The translations under genes and the position numbers were made by a program. Below the pieces are notes generated by a model. It was not told where the DNA came from, searched no databases, and saw nothing but the letters and a program-made list of their open reading frames with translations. 64,000 nt of DNA from Capnocytophaga sp. (GTDB lineage: Bacteria; Bacteroidota; Bacteroidia; Flavobacteriales; Flavobacteriaceae). Numbering within the stretch: position 1 is the first letter of the stretch; each line of letters opens with the position of its first letter. Location of the stretch: NCBI RefSeq assembly GCF_030532915.1, contig NZ_JAUNKD010000010.1, forward strand, positions 22,944-86,943. The letters are read 5' to 3'. Shown piece by piece: positions 42,321-53,700 of the stretch.

Positions 42321-42756
42321 TCCCAAAAAAAATATTTTTACTTAATCGGTGAACTTCACGGGCAAAATAAAACCGAAACTGATAATCACATCCAAAAATA
42401 CAGTGATTTTTTTTAATGATGAAATTCTCGGAAAACGAAAATATTTACGCGATTTATCAAAGGAAAATCAGAAAGAAGTAGGCATCATCGGGATTTTAAT
42501 CGGAAATCCAAAGGTTATTATCCTTGATGAACCCTTTGCTAACCTCAACCCCGCAACTCAAATCCGTTTAAAACGAATAAAAGAACCAACAGAAAACGAA
42601 GAAGTTACTCTTTTAATTTCAAATTACGATTTATTACACACCGTTGAAGTTTCAACAAGAATTGTAATGTTTGAAAAAGGAAACATTGTTAAAGACATTG
42701 AAAGCTCAGTACAAAACTCAACTGAATTGGAATCCTTCTTTGGTGTTTCATCATAA
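42321..42756 (+). pseudogene. Frameshifted C-terminal fragment of an ABC transporter ATPase
   Basis: Two adjoining frames together encode the last half of an ABC ATPase: about 42321-42415 reads YLIGELHGQNK and ends DFF; from about 42411 the second frame continues FFNDEILGKRKYLRDLSKEN, then GIIGILIGNPKVIILDEPFANLNP (Walker B), then LLISNYDLLHTVEVSTRIV. Removing one T from the eight-T run at 42407-42414 restores one frame. The Walker A region is missing, and the signature is degenerate (LSKENQKEV). It resembles Flavobacterial ABC ATPases of the GldA/multidrug type. It is followed by a hairpin-like T-rich region and is convergent with rplI. Confidence 0.8.
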
Positions 42757-42815
42757 AAAAAGCCATAAAATTATCATTTTATGGCTTTTTAATATGAAAC
42801 TTTATAAAAACACAA

Positions 42816-43328
42816 TTAACTTTCTGTTTTTTCTTCTACCTTTTCCTCTGCTTTTTCAACAGGTTTTTCAGCAACTTTTTCAATCTCAGCGGCTACTTCA
42901 AAAGGGAAATCAACCAATACTTCTCTGTGCAAACGGATGGAAGCGGTGTATTTTCCGGTTCTTTTGATGGTGTTACCGGCAATGGTGATGAATTTTTTGT
43001 CAATTTGATGTCCGGCTTTTGCCAACTCTTGTGCCAAATCGGCATTGTTGATTGAACCAAACAATTTATCGCCTGAACCCACCTTTGCAATGATTTTCAC
43101 TGTTAATCCGGCTAATGCTTTCGCTACCTTTTTAGCCTCATCAACAATATGTTGCTCTTTGAAAGCTCTTTGTTTTAAGTTTTCAGCCAAAACTTTTTTA
43201 GCTGACGGAGTAGCCAAAACAGCAAATCCTTGCGGAATTAAATAGTTTCGGGCATATCCGTTTTTTACCGTTACGATATCGTCTTTAAAACCTAAGTTTT
43301 GAACGTCTTGTTTTAGGATAATTTCCAT
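42816..43328 (-). CDS. rplI: 50S ribosomal protein L9
   Basis: A 170-aa bL9. The N-terminal MEIILKQDVQNLG...VKNGYARNYLIPQG motif is canonical. The C-terminal 20 residues are an alternating Glu/Lys/Val acidic extension (EKVAEKPVEKAEEKVEEK), common in Bacteroidota. The start is ATG 43328; the longer frame extends into the rpsR-rplI gap. It is third in the rpsF-rpsR-rplI operon, with an 83-bp gap. Confidence 0.97.
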   Translation of the reverse strand: MEIILKQDVQNLGFKDDIVTVKNGYARNYLIPQGFAVLATPSAKKVLAENLKQRAFKEQHIVDEAKKVAKALAGLTVKIIAKVGSGDKLFGSINNADLAQELAKAGHQIDKKFITIAGNTIKRTGKYTASIRLHREVLVDFPFEVAAEIEKVAEKPVEKAEEKVEEKTES

Positions 43329-43411
43329 AATGTTGTTGTCCTTTTTTAAAATTAGTATTGAAGTTAGGTTTCTTAACTTAAAGAAAACCAACAACGTTTA
43401 TTATTAATTGC

Positions 43412-43705
43412 TTATTTTAACAAATCGGCTACGTAAGGCATAAGTGCCAAGTGACGCGCTCTTTTAACTGCCGTAGCAACTTTGCGTTGGTACTTTAAAG
43501 AAGTTCCTGTAAGTCTGCGTGGCAATAATTTACCTTGCTCATTTACAAACTTCAACAAAAAATCAGCATCTTTGTAATCAATGTATTTAATTCCTGACTT
43601 TTTAAAACGGCAGTATTTTTTTTGTTTTGACGTATCAATATTTAGCGGAGTTAAATATTTGATTTCTCCGTCTCTTTTTCCTTTTGCTTGTTGTTCAATT
43701 GACAT
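43412..43705 (-). CDS. rpsR: 30S ribosomal protein S18
   Basis: A 97-aa bS18. The [16 protein letters not shown] block and the [33 protein letters not shown] block are typical. It lies 4 bp after rpsF. Confidence 0.98.
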   Translation of the reverse strand: MSIEQQAKGKRDGEIKYLTPLNIDTSKQKKYCRFKKSGIKYIDYKDADFLLKFVNEQGKLLPRRLTGTSLKYQRKVATAVKRARHLALMPYVADLLK

Positions 43706-43709
43706 TTCC

Positions 43710-44051
43710 TTACGCTTTTTTAGTGTTTAACTTTGCTCTTCTTTTTTCAGCCCACGCAATGGCGTGCTTGTCTAATTTCACGGTCAAAAAGCGCATAACA
43801 CGCTCATCGCGACGAAATTCCAACTCGAAAGTATCGATAACTTCACCCGGTGCTTTAAACTCAAACAAGTGATAAAAACCACTTTTTTTGTTTTGGATTG
43901 GGTAAGCCAATTTTTTCAAGCCCCAATTCTCTTTTGACACAAACTCTGCACCCTTGGCGGTAAGAAAATTCTCGAATTTCTCTACTGCTTCCTTTATCTG
44001 TTGCTCAGATAAAACGGGATTCAAAATGAAAACAGTTTCGTAATGATTCAT
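43710..44051 (-). CDS. rpsF: 30S ribosomal protein S6
   Basis: A 113-aa bS6. It opens with [16 protein letters not shown] and carries the [23 protein letters not shown] and [15 protein letters not shown] blocks. First gene of the operon, with a very short leader (about 28 nt) after the -7 box at 44085-44092. Confidence 0.98.
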   Translation of the reverse strand: MNHYETVFILNPVLSEQQIKEAVEKFENFLTAKGAEFVSKENWGLKKLAYPIQNKKSGFYHLFEFKAPGEVIDTFELEFRRDERVMRFLTVKLDKHAIAWAEKRRAKLNTKKA

Positions 44052-44084
44052 ACGTTTTATTATTAATTATTAAATTTTGAGGGG

Positions 44085-44092
44085 CAAAAGTA
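44085..44092 (-). promoter_or_regulatory. -7 box of the rpsF operon
   Basis: CAAAAGTA on the plus strand is TACTTTTG on the minus strand, 33 bp before the ATG. In the 44093-44437 gap I see only this and the plus-strand promoter at 44405. Confidence 0.65.
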
Positions 44093-44404
44093 ATGCTTTT
44101 TCTTGAAACTGCAAATTTTTAAGCATATTATTTAAGTAAGTCATTAACTCCCTCGCTTTACTTTGATCTGATTCTACCAGACTTAAAATCAGGCACAAAA
44201 CAACAAACAAACAACATAAAAACCTCATAATAAATAGATTAACATATAAAATAAGATACATAAATCTTCTTTTCTTCAATAAAATTCGCTCATAGCATTT
44301 TTTAATAATTTAGAATGATTATTTTTTATTTATATAGATTTTTGAGATTGAATTCTTTAAAACCTCACAGATAAAAAAATAAAAAATAAATCGTTAATTT
44401 TACA

Positions 44405-44412
44405 TAAATTTG
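44405..44412 (+). promoter_or_regulatory. -7 box of the cytochrome c peroxidase gene
   Basis: TAAATTTG (TAnnTTTG), 26 bp before the ATG. Confidence 0.6.
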
Positions 44413-44437
44413 TGCAGTTAATAAAAACAATTATACT

Positions 44438-45457
44438 ATGCGAAAAATTTACTTTTTACTCTCAGTTGGAGTTCTCATAGGCTGCAATAATGCACCTAAA
44501 AAACAAAATGACGCAACCACCGAGGTTGTCAAATCAGAATTATTACAAAAAGCGCAAACGTTCTTTAAATCAGTGAACAGCCTACCTGTGGCAGCTGTTT
44601 CGGAAGAAAAGGCAGCTTTGGGCAAGAAACTTTATTTTGACACACGTTTGTCAAAAGACGGCAACATCAGCTGCAATTCTTGCCATAACTTGGCTACATT
44701 TGGCGTTGATAACCTCGCAACTTCACCCGGAGACACCAAACAACTCGGAGGACGCAATTCTCCCACCGTTTTCCACGCCAGTTTACACGCAATGCAATTT
44801 TGGGACGGGCGCGCCAAAGATGTTGAAGAACAAGCCGAAGGACCTATCCTAAATCCTGTCGAACACAATATTCCAAGTGCCGAATTTTTAGAAAAACGCT
44901 TGCGCGAAGTAACTGAATATCAAGAATTATTCAAAAAAGTATTCCCTGACCAAGAGCAGCCCATCACATTTAAAAACATAGCCAATGCCATCGGAGCTTT
45001 TGAGCGTTTGCTCAATCCGGCTTCCCGATTTGACAGTTTTTTAGACGGCGATGAAGAAGCTATAAGTCAGCAAGAAAAAGACGGATTGCAAGAATTTATC
45101 AATAACGCTTGCATCACTTGTCATTCAGGAGTTGCCGTAGGCGGACAAATGTTTCAAAAATTCGGGCTTTTCGGTGATTATTGGGAACTTACCAAAAGTA
45201 AAAAAATCGATGCCGGACTTTACGATTTAACTAAAAATGAAGCTGAAAAATACTTTTTTAAAGTTCCCGGATTGCGAAATATTGAAAAAACAGCACCTTA
45301 TTTCCACGATGGCTCAGTAACAGATTTATCCGATGCCGTTCGGATAATGGCGAAACTACAATCTAATAAAGACTTGAGCGACAAGCAAATCGAAGACATT
45401 GTAGCTTTCCTAAAAACACTCACTGCCGATATTGACGACAAACACAAAAATCCATAA
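44438..45457 (+). CDS. Di-heme cytochrome c peroxidase lipoprotein
   Basis: A 339-aa protein of the CcpA/MauG family, with a lipoprotein signal (LIGC, Cys16). Two heme c sites are visible: C79-N-S-C82-H83 and C225-I-T-C228-H229. The surrounding GNISCNSCHNLATFGVDN and PTVFHASLHAMQFWDGRA blocks are characteristic. It reduces hydrogen peroxide with electrons from cytochrome c in the periplasm. It probably faces the periplasm as a lipid-anchored form. Monocistronic, ended by a strong terminator. Confidence 0.95.
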   Translation: MRKIYFLLSVGVLIGCNNAPKKQNDATTEVVKSELLQKAQTFFKSVNSLPVAAVSEEKAALGKKLYFDTRLSKDGNISCNSCHNLATFGVDNLATSPGDTKQLGGRNSPTVFHASLHAMQFWDGRAKDVEEQAEGPILNPVEHNIPSAEFLEKRLREVTEYQELFKKVFPDQEQPITFKNIANAIGAFERLLNPASRFDSFLDGDEEAISQQEKDGLQEFINNACITCHSGVAVGGQMFQKFGLFGDYWELTKSKKIDAGLYDLTKNEAEKYFFKVPGLRNIEKTAPYFHDGSVTDLSDAVRIMAKLQSNKDLSDKQIEDIVAFLKTLTADIDDKHKNP

Positions 45458-45462
45458 AAAAC

Positions 45463-45502
45463 AAAAAAATACCCGAAATGTGTTCATTTCGGGTATTTTT
45501 TT
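45463..45502. terminator. Bidirectional terminator
   Basis: An 18-bp perfect stem (AAAAAAATACCCGAAATG against CATTTCGGGTATTTTTTT) and TGTT loop between convergent genes. Confidence 0.93.
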
Positions 45503-45511
45503 GTACTTATT

Positions 45512-47671
45512 TTACTCAGTAATTCCCACCAAATCAAACATAAAAGCGTATTCTTTGGCAACTTCTTTCAAGGCTTCGAAACGCCCCGAAGCACCGCCGT
45601 GTCCCGCTTCCATATTCGTATCTAAAAACAGAAGGTTTTTATCGGTTTTCATATCACGCAATTTGGCAACCCATTTGGCTGGTTCCCAGTATTGTACCTG
45701 CGAATCGTGTAACCCTGTGGAAACATACATATTCGGATAATTTTGAGCCTTCACTTGGTCGTAAGGCGAATACGAAAGCATATAATCGTAATACACTTTT
45801 TCGTTCGGATTGCCCCACTCGTCATACTCGCCCGTGGTGAGCGGAATGCTGTCGTCAAGCATCGTAGTTACCACATCTACAAACGGAACCGCCGCAATCA
45901 CGCCTTTGTACAATTCAGGTGCCATATTGACCACCGCTCCCATCAAAAGTCCGCCGGCAGAACCGCCTTCGGCAAACAAATAATCAGCAGAAGTGTATTT
46001 TTCGACTATCAAATGCTTCGAACAGTCTATAAAATCGGTAAAAGTGTTCTTTTTGTGTAACATTTTTCCGTTTTCATACCATTTTCTGCCCAAATATTGC
46101 CCTCCGCGAATGTGTGCAATCACAAAAACGAAGCCTCGGTCAAGCAAACTGAGTCGCGTTGATGAAAAATACGGATTTACAGTGCTTCCGTACGAGCCAT
46201 AAGCGTACAACAACAACGGATTTTTGCCGTCTTTTTTCATTCCTTTGCGATACACCATCGACATCGGAATTTTCGTTCCGTCGGTTGCCGTTGCCCAAAT
46301 TCGCTCTTCGGCATAGTTATTTTTGTCGAATTTTCCGCCCAAAACTTCCTGTTCTTTCAATACGGTTTTCTCTTTGGTTGCCATATTAAAATCGATTACC
46401 GAAGCCGGCGTGGTCATCGACTGATAGCCGTAACGCAACACATCTGTATCAAAATCAACATTTTGCGTAGTGTAAGCCGTATAAGTTTCGCTTTCAAACG
46501 GAAGATAATACGACTCGCCGCCGTTCCAAGGACGAATTTCAATTCTGTCCAAACCGTTGAAAGTTTCTTGCACCACCAAAAAGTTTTTGAAAATATCAAT
46601 ATCTTCTAAAAACACGTCTTCACGATGCGGAATAAGCTCTTTCCAATTTTCGGCAGATACCTGATTTTCAGAAGTTTTCATCAACTTAAAGTTCGTCGCT
46701 CCGTCTTTATTGGTAACGATGTAAAACTCATTATTATAATGTGCGATGTCGTACTCCAAACCGCGTGTACGTTTTTGGAACACCTTGAAATTGCCTTTCG
46801 GATTGTCCGCTTTCAAGATTTGAAATTCCGTAGTAAGCGTACTTCCCGAACCGATTACGAGGTATTTTTTCGATTTTTCACGATATACATAGGTGTTGAA
46901 AGTATCGTCTTTTTCGTGGAAAACAAGCACGTCGTTTTTCGGATTTGTACCGATTTCGTGGCGATAGATTTTTTCGGAACGCAAGGTAGTCGGATTTTTT
47001 TGCGTATAGAACAAGGTTTTGTTATCACTTGCCCAAGCCGCTGAACCTGAAGTATTTTCGATTTTTTCAGAAAGAATTTCACCCGTTTCTAAGTTCTTGA
47101 TTTGCAACACATACTGGCGACGCGAAACCGTATCCACGCCAAAAGCCGCCCATTTGTTGTCATCGCTGATGGAAATTCCCGCCAGTTGGAAATAGGCGTG
47201 TCCTTCCGCCATTTGGTTGCAGTCGAACATAATTTCTTCGGAAGCGTCCATCGTTCCTTTTTTACGCGAATAAATCGGATAGTCTTTACCTGATTCATAG
47301 CGAGTTATGTACCAATATCCGTTACGGAAATACGGCACGGACGAGTCATCTTCCTTGATTCGGGATTTCATTTCCTCAAAAAGGGAATTTTGAAATTCTT
47401 TGGTGTGAGCCGTCATTTCTTGGTAATACTTATTTTCGGCATTCAGATAATCAATAACTTCTTGATTTTCACGCTGATTGAGCCAAAAATAATTGTCGGT
47501 ACGCACATCACCGAATTTTTCCAATTGGTGCGGTACTTTTTTCGCCACAGGAGGCTGAATGTCAGGATATTCTGTTTTTTTCATCGTTTCGGTATTATTT
47601 TTACAAGAAACTGCAAAAATAAGGGAAACCGCCATAAAACTGAATTTTTTGAGTGGTAATTTTCTATACAT
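45512..47671 (-). CDS. S9 family oligopeptidase lipoprotein (oligopeptidase B-like)
   Basis: A 719-aa prolyl-oligopeptidase family enzyme with a lipoprotein signal (AVSC, Cys23). The N-terminal beta-propeller (about 60-440) opens with FGDVRTDNYFWLNQRENQEV, typical of oligopeptidase B. The alpha/beta-hydrolase domain has the nucleophile elbow GGSAGG (Ser near 570), an Asp and a terminal His in GHGGASGR. Cleaves after Lys/Arg or Pro, depending on type. Start at ATG 47671; TTG two codons earlier is less likely. Confidence 0.93.
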   Translation of the reverse strand: MYRKLPLKKFSFMAVSLIFAVSCKNNTETMKKTEYPDIQPPVAKKVPHQLEKFGDVRTDNYFWLNQRENQEVIDYLNAENKYYQEMTAHTKEFQNSLFEEMKSRIKEDDSSVPYFRNGYWYITRYESGKDYPIYSRKKGTMDASEEIMFDCNQMAEGHAYFQLAGISISDDNKWAAFGVDTVSRRQYVLQIKNLETGEILSEKIENTSGSAAWASDNKTLFYTQKNPTTLRSEKIYRHEIGTNPKNDVLVFHEKDDTFNTYVYREKSKKYLVIGSGSTLTTEFQILKADNPKGNFKVFQKRTRGLEYDIAHYNNEFYIVTNKDGATNFKLMKTSENQVSAENWKELIPHREDVFLEDIDIFKNFLVVQETFNGLDRIEIRPWNGGESYYLPFESETYTAYTTQNVDFDTDVLRYGYQSMTTPASVIDFNMATKEKTVLKEQEVLGGKFDKNNYAEERIWATATDGTKIPMSMVYRKGMKKDGKNPLLLYAYGSYGSTVNPYFSSTRLSLLDRGFVFVIAHIRGGQYLGRKWYENGKMLHKKNTFTDFIDCSKHLIVEKYTSADYLFAEGGSAGGLLMGAVVNMAPELYKGVIAAVPFVDVVTTMLDDSIPLTTGEYDEWGNPNEKVYYDYMLSYSPYDQVKAQNYPNMYVSTGLHDSQVQYWEPAKWVAKLRDMKTDKNLLFLDTNMEAGHGGASGRFEALKEVAKEYAFMFDLVGITE

Positions 47672-47702
47672 AATCAATAATTTTGGGTTTCAAAGGTATA
47701 AA

Positions 47703-47736
47703 AAAAATGAGAAAGTTTTTCAACTTTCTCATTTTT
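47703..47736 (-). terminator. Terminator of the giant adhesin gene
   Basis: A perfect 15-bp stem (47703-47717 and 47722-47736), TTTC loop, A/T-runs, 13 bp beyond the stop. Confidence 0.92.
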
Positions 47737-47748
47737 ATTTTTGAAACG

Positions 47749-50700
47749 TTATCGGTACAAGGTGAAATTACCTTTAAACGTACGCGAATCGGTATTGCTG
47801 TTAAGTTCAATGATATACCAGTAATCGCCCGTTGGTACCATTCTATTGTTGTAACGACCGTCCCAAGCCTGATCTTTTTCAAGGGTTGCCAATCGTCTTC
47901 CGTATCGGTCATAGATATGGGTTCTGATGTACTGGAAGTCTTCGATATTTCGAGGCGTCCAAGTGTCGTTGTTTCCGTCGCCATCAGGAGTGAAGAAGTT
48001 TGGTATTTCAATATCAAAATATTCCTCTTTGATGACTTTGGTTTTTGAACAACCCGCCGAGTCATACACCGTTACGTTAATAACTTTGTAACGCTTGCCG
48101 TTAATAACCTCTTCCGGATCAGTGTATCGAAGTTTATAAACTCCGTTTTCACCTTGGTCTTGACCGTTAAAGATGTAGGTGTAAGGCGCTACTCCGTCTT
48201 TTCCTCTCACTTCGATGGTGTTAATCGCCGTTGTCGGGATTACCTGTATTTCATCTAACGGCAATGTATGCTGAATATCCACGGCATCAACCAAAGTATA
48301 TGTACACTGTATCGGACGTGTGGTAACCACATCTACGTCATTATAGTATATCACCAACGTTTGCGTACCTGACATTGTGCTGAACACATTCTCGTCAATA
48401 TAACCGATATTGTTTGTATGACGTGAGAAGGTTCGTTTGGCACCAGTACCTAATTCATAGCTCAACTTGCTGAAATCCATATCGGTTCTGAAACGAACTT
48501 CAATCCAAGTTTTGTAGGTATTCGCCTCACAAGTTCCTTCTTGAGTAACTTGTGCCATTAGGTCAGGTACTTCTTTCACCTCAAAGGTATATGTTGGTGA
48601 AAGTGAACAACCTCGTGCATCGGTTACATTAATTTCATAGGTTCCTACGCCTAAACTTGCCGGTACTCTAAGATGTGGGTCAGAAGCCAATATATTGGTT
48701 TCCATATAAACGTTCACCGGAGCATCGGTTCGGCGTACTTCGGCTTTGTACGGTGCCGTACCTCCTTGAATTTGAATGTTTATCCAAGCGGTTTTCTCTC
48801 CGTAACATACCGTAAGGTCAGCATCAGTTCGGTTTACGGTTATCGGTGTAGGTTCCGTAATGGTAAGCGTTGCGATTTCTTGGTCACAATTCCAAGCATC
48901 CGTAACAAACACTTTGTAGGTATCAGCCGGTAAATTGGTAAATACCGTTGATGACTGCGTTACGGAAGTTGCCGTACCAATCAACGCATAATTGTATGAA
49001 CCTGCACCCGAGCCTCCTGCCACGTTACTGATGGTAATAACACCATCGTTTGCTCCCGTACAAGAAATATCTTGCGTTACGGTTGCCACTCCGGTAATCG
49101 GGTCGGGGTGCGTTAGGCTGATGGTTGTTACCGCCGTCATCACACAACCCGAAGCATCAGTTACTGACACGTTATAAGCCAACGTTTTGGTAACAGGGTC
49201 TGATTTCAATCCGATGAATAAGAACTGACCTCGGTTACCCGTAACATCACCTCCGTTTTTGGTTTGATTTACCGAACCATCTGCCGAAGTTAAGGTTACC
49301 TGATAAGGCGATTTTCCTCCGTTTACGGTTACCATAACCTCGCCCCTATCATTCGTACAGGTTACACCAAAGGTTTCAGAGGCAGTAGCCGTGATTGGTG
49401 CTTCATTCTGAACAATTTCAAATGAAGTAACCGCTTTACAACCTGTGGCGATTGATGTTGCTTCCGCTTGATAATATCCTGCTGACAAGCCCATTACGGT
49501 AGCCACTTTTCCGGTTACGGTAGCATTAAGTGTAACTCCGGTTGAAGGCGCTATCGGACTGATAACGTAACTAAATCCGGCTGCGGCTTGGTCTCCGTCA
49601 GAAAGGCGCGTATCGGTGAACGTAAGGGTTATTTCCCCGTCTGAACCTCCGTGACATTTCACCTGTTTTGCATCTGTTGCCGTGAGTAAGAACGTTTCCG
49701 GTGAATGTACGTCATACGTTGTTTTCACCTCACAATCCGTATCTCTGTTAATGGCTACGATGGTATAATTTCCGACAGGCAAATTAAACGATGCCGTTAA
49801 TGCATTCAAGGTTTGTGAAGCAAAAACTGTTTCTGAACCATTTTGATTGCGTTTCATTACCGTGTAAATAATCGACTCGTTATTGTAAGGCGTTGTAGTT
49901 ACCAAAGTCACCGTCATAGCTTCAGTATTGGTATTACAATCTATTGCCTTATCGGTTACTTTTGTAAGTTCGGACAGAATCAATGCCGGAAGCACTTGTA
50001 TATCAGCCGAAGTAGCCTCACAACCGTTAGCGTCATACACTTTTACGTTGAATGATTTCGGTACTGTCAGATGCTGCGGCAACTCATACGTGTATATTGT
50101 TTTTCCGTTTACAATCACTTGTGAACTCAACACGGTTGCTACACCTGCCTCGTAGAATTCCACTCGGGTGTATGACTGCGTTCCGCCACTAACTTTATCC
50201 AAATCAAAACTAACTATCGGTAACACCGGCGTGTTAGTGTTAGCTCTACATTTATATCCGCTGACAACCAACGCATCAGGTGCAATAGTCAATGCACTTG
50301 GCGATGTAATAGTTGCCGTTACGGTAGCGCTACAATTTCGTGCCGATACCGCCTCAATGGTATATTCCACACCTGTTGAGCTGCTTGGCAGATTTTCAAA
50401 CACGGCATAATCGTTACCCGATGTAGTCGGTGCGATAGGTGTGGTTACCGTAGCTCCGTTAGCCGCGGTGATTCTGAAAGTGAACACGGCTTCGGTATTC
50501 GGTTTGGCTTGTACCCGCAATGAACCGTTCGCACCGAAACATATCGGATTGGTTACACTCACCACCTCTATGGTTGGTTGTACGGGCGCTGCCACCACTA
50601 CGTCTTTCGATTTGAAACATTGCGTTGCCACATCAAAAATACGCACTCGGTACGTGCCTGCTCCTTGATTTACCGTTACCGGATAAGTAGCCGATGGCGC

Positions 50701-53700
50701 GGGGGTTAATGGTATTATCGGTGTTACAACTTCTGTCAGATTTCCGCTTCCGTCATCTAAAACATCTATTTTATCAACTCGATATTGGTATCCGCCCGAA
50801 CCGCCGGTAATGTTCATCACATCAATAATTGCCATATTTACACCGCAGTTAATCGGCTGTGATGCAACCTGATAATTTATCGGACTATTAATGGTTACCG
50901 TACCTGTTACCGTACATCCGTTACCGTCTTTCAACACAACGGTGTACGGAGTGTTGCGGGCAGGTAAACGTATCGGTAATACAAACGAGGTTACCCCTTG
51001 TGCAATGTTGATATCACTCCAAGTTGATACCCCCTGCACTTGATAGCTGTGTTGCCCCGTGCCTACTTGTGCAAGTTGTACACGTACAACAAAATCAGTA
51101 TCTTCTGCACACGGATTTTCAACCACTACCGAACGAAGTACCGGCGCATTATCAGTTCCTACAAAAATGTTAGACTCTGATTTGATACAATTTGCGGCGT
51201 CTCTAACAAACACCACCCAATTGCCTCCGTTTACTTTTTTCGTAGCTCCGTCAGTTGAAGCGTTCAATAAAGCATCGAGTGTGGCACCGCTTGGCACGGC
51301 TCCTGATGCCAAATCGTGATAATAGAACTTATAAGGCGCCAATCCGTCTTTTACCTCAACGGAAATTTGTCCGTTGCCTCCGTGACAGTTATCATTGCTT
51401 GTAACTACACCTGTAATGGTTAATTCTGCCAATGTTTTGGTTATCACGAATGGCTCTGATGCTTTTCTACATCCTGATTGGTCTTCGGTAAACACTGCGT
51501 AATATCTGTTCGCAGGCAATCCTGTTACATTAATAACCATCGGTGTCGCCACCGGAATATTATTTCCTACATATGCGGTAGGCTGGTTATCCGAAGTTGT
51601 ATATAAACGATAACTAATACTTGTTGTAGTTGCTGCTAATCCGCTTAACGTAAAGGTTACTTTTCCGTCATTGGCATTACTACAAGTTGTTTGTACCGCA
51701 TTGGCTGTTATATTGAGTTGCGATGTTCCCGGTGGAACTTCACCCGCTTCTTTAATAATATAACACTTGGTTGTATAATCGTATACGATAAACTGGTATC
51801 TGGCTCCGGGAACCAAGTCGGGAATTGTAACGCGAACGCCATTAACAGGATTTCCTGCCGCATCGGTTACGACAGCCGTAGCACCTCTGTACCAAGTAGT
51901 TGAGCCTACCACCCACGTATTTCCGGTTGTTGGCGGTGTTCCTGCCGGCGGTGTTAAACCTAAGGTGTAAAGTGCAAACCAGTGCGTTCCTTCGGCGATG
52001 GTTTCACCCCCCGCATTGTAGGCTTCCAAATTAATAGAACCGGTTACGCAATTGGCTGTAATTCCTGTTACGTTAGCTCTCAACTGATCAGAAGTTCCTT
52101 CGATGGTAAACATTCCTTGTGTTACACAGCCTGCGGCATCGGTTATCTGATAGGTATAATCGTGTGGTGACAAGCCATTAACTTGAACAGACCTACCCGC
52201 AACGATATTCGCTTCTTGGTGTACCGGCGTTCCGTGTGGCACGTCTTTGTAACGAACCTCAATACTGAAAGGTGCCGTTCCACCACTTTGCAACTGGATA
52301 GTAGCCGTTCCCGGATCCATTCCGCTTCTGGCATTACATTTTACCGGCGTTCTGGTAATCGCTACCGTTAGAGCAGGCACTTCATTAATGGTTATGCTTT
52401 GCGGGTCTGACGCACAGCCCGAATCATCTTTTACAATTAAAGTGTATGTTCCTGCAGTTAAGCCTGTTATATTTCCAAGCGGATGAGTTGTGGTGTTCGT
52501 TCCGTCCGACAATTCTAAGGTGTACGGAGCCTCACCGCCTTGAATATTCGCTACCGAAACCTCAATGCGCCCTGTTGCCGTTCCGCCACAAGTGATGCCG
52601 GTAGCGGTAGGTGCCGATTTAAAGCTCGGTTTTCTTATTTTAACTTCTTGTCGTAGGCTGGTTGCCGCGCAATAATCAACCCCTCCGTAGTCGTAACGCA
52701 CTCTGAAATAATACGTTCCTTCAACTTCGGTTTCAAAAGTAGCCGTGTTACCCGTTGTGGTAAGGGTGATGCCCGCCACGTTGGCTGTATTGAAAGTAAT
52801 GTTGTCATTACTCCATAAAAACTCTCGTACTTTTGACGGGTCGCCACCTGTGGTTGTCAGATTAAATTTTGCCTTGCTTCCTGCCAAACAAGTGAGGTTA
52901 TCAGCAAGTTGTACATTTAATCGCAACGGTTCATAAATGATTGCTGTTACTGTTGCCGAGCAATTCAAGGCATCTTTAACGGTGAATGTATAATTTCCGG
53001 CAGATAAGCCTTCAAAAATATAGTAAGCACCATTGACTACCGGACTTGCATAGAAATCAGTTCCGTTTCGGCTGAATCGGTAATCACCATTACCACTGGT
53101 CACACTCACTTGAATGCGACCTGTTTCACCTCCGGTGAAGCAATTTTCAAGATTATCTACACTTAACGTAAGTGGTAATTTATCGGCAACCTCCAAAGTA
53201 GTGGTGGCGATACAACCATTGGTATCGGTTACCTCAACTTGGTGTGTCCCTGCGGGGATTGCCGTAAATATAGCCTCGTTATTGGTTGCTGCAACAGTGG
53301 TTGCTCCTATTTTAAAGGATTGGTACGGAGGCGTTCCTCCGGTTGCCGTTACGCGCACTTGGGCGCTTGGCACATCACAACTTACACCTCGCAATAACGC
53401 TGTGGTTATTGACATTGTGGCAGGCGCGCTGATGCTGTACATTACCTCACCCACACAACTTGGGTCGGCTTGTTTGCGTACATACACCGTTGCGTTAGCT
53501 ACTGCCGGCAAATTATCAACCACGGCACTGTCTTCGTTGGCATTTACCGCAGTTGTTGGCAATGCCATCCAAGTTACGTTATCGGTTGAATATTCCAATG
53601 CACTGCCTCTTCGGTTTTCAATTTTCAGATGTAATTTTCCGAAATTGTCACACTTGGCATCTTCGGGCGTTCCGCTTACTTTGAAGGCTTGATTTTCTGC

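Noticed and set aside
44070..44279. 69-aa minus-strand ORF beginning MKKRRFMYLILYV upstream of rpsF
   Set aside because: It overlaps the rpsF promoter, has no promoter of its own and shows no family; likely chance.
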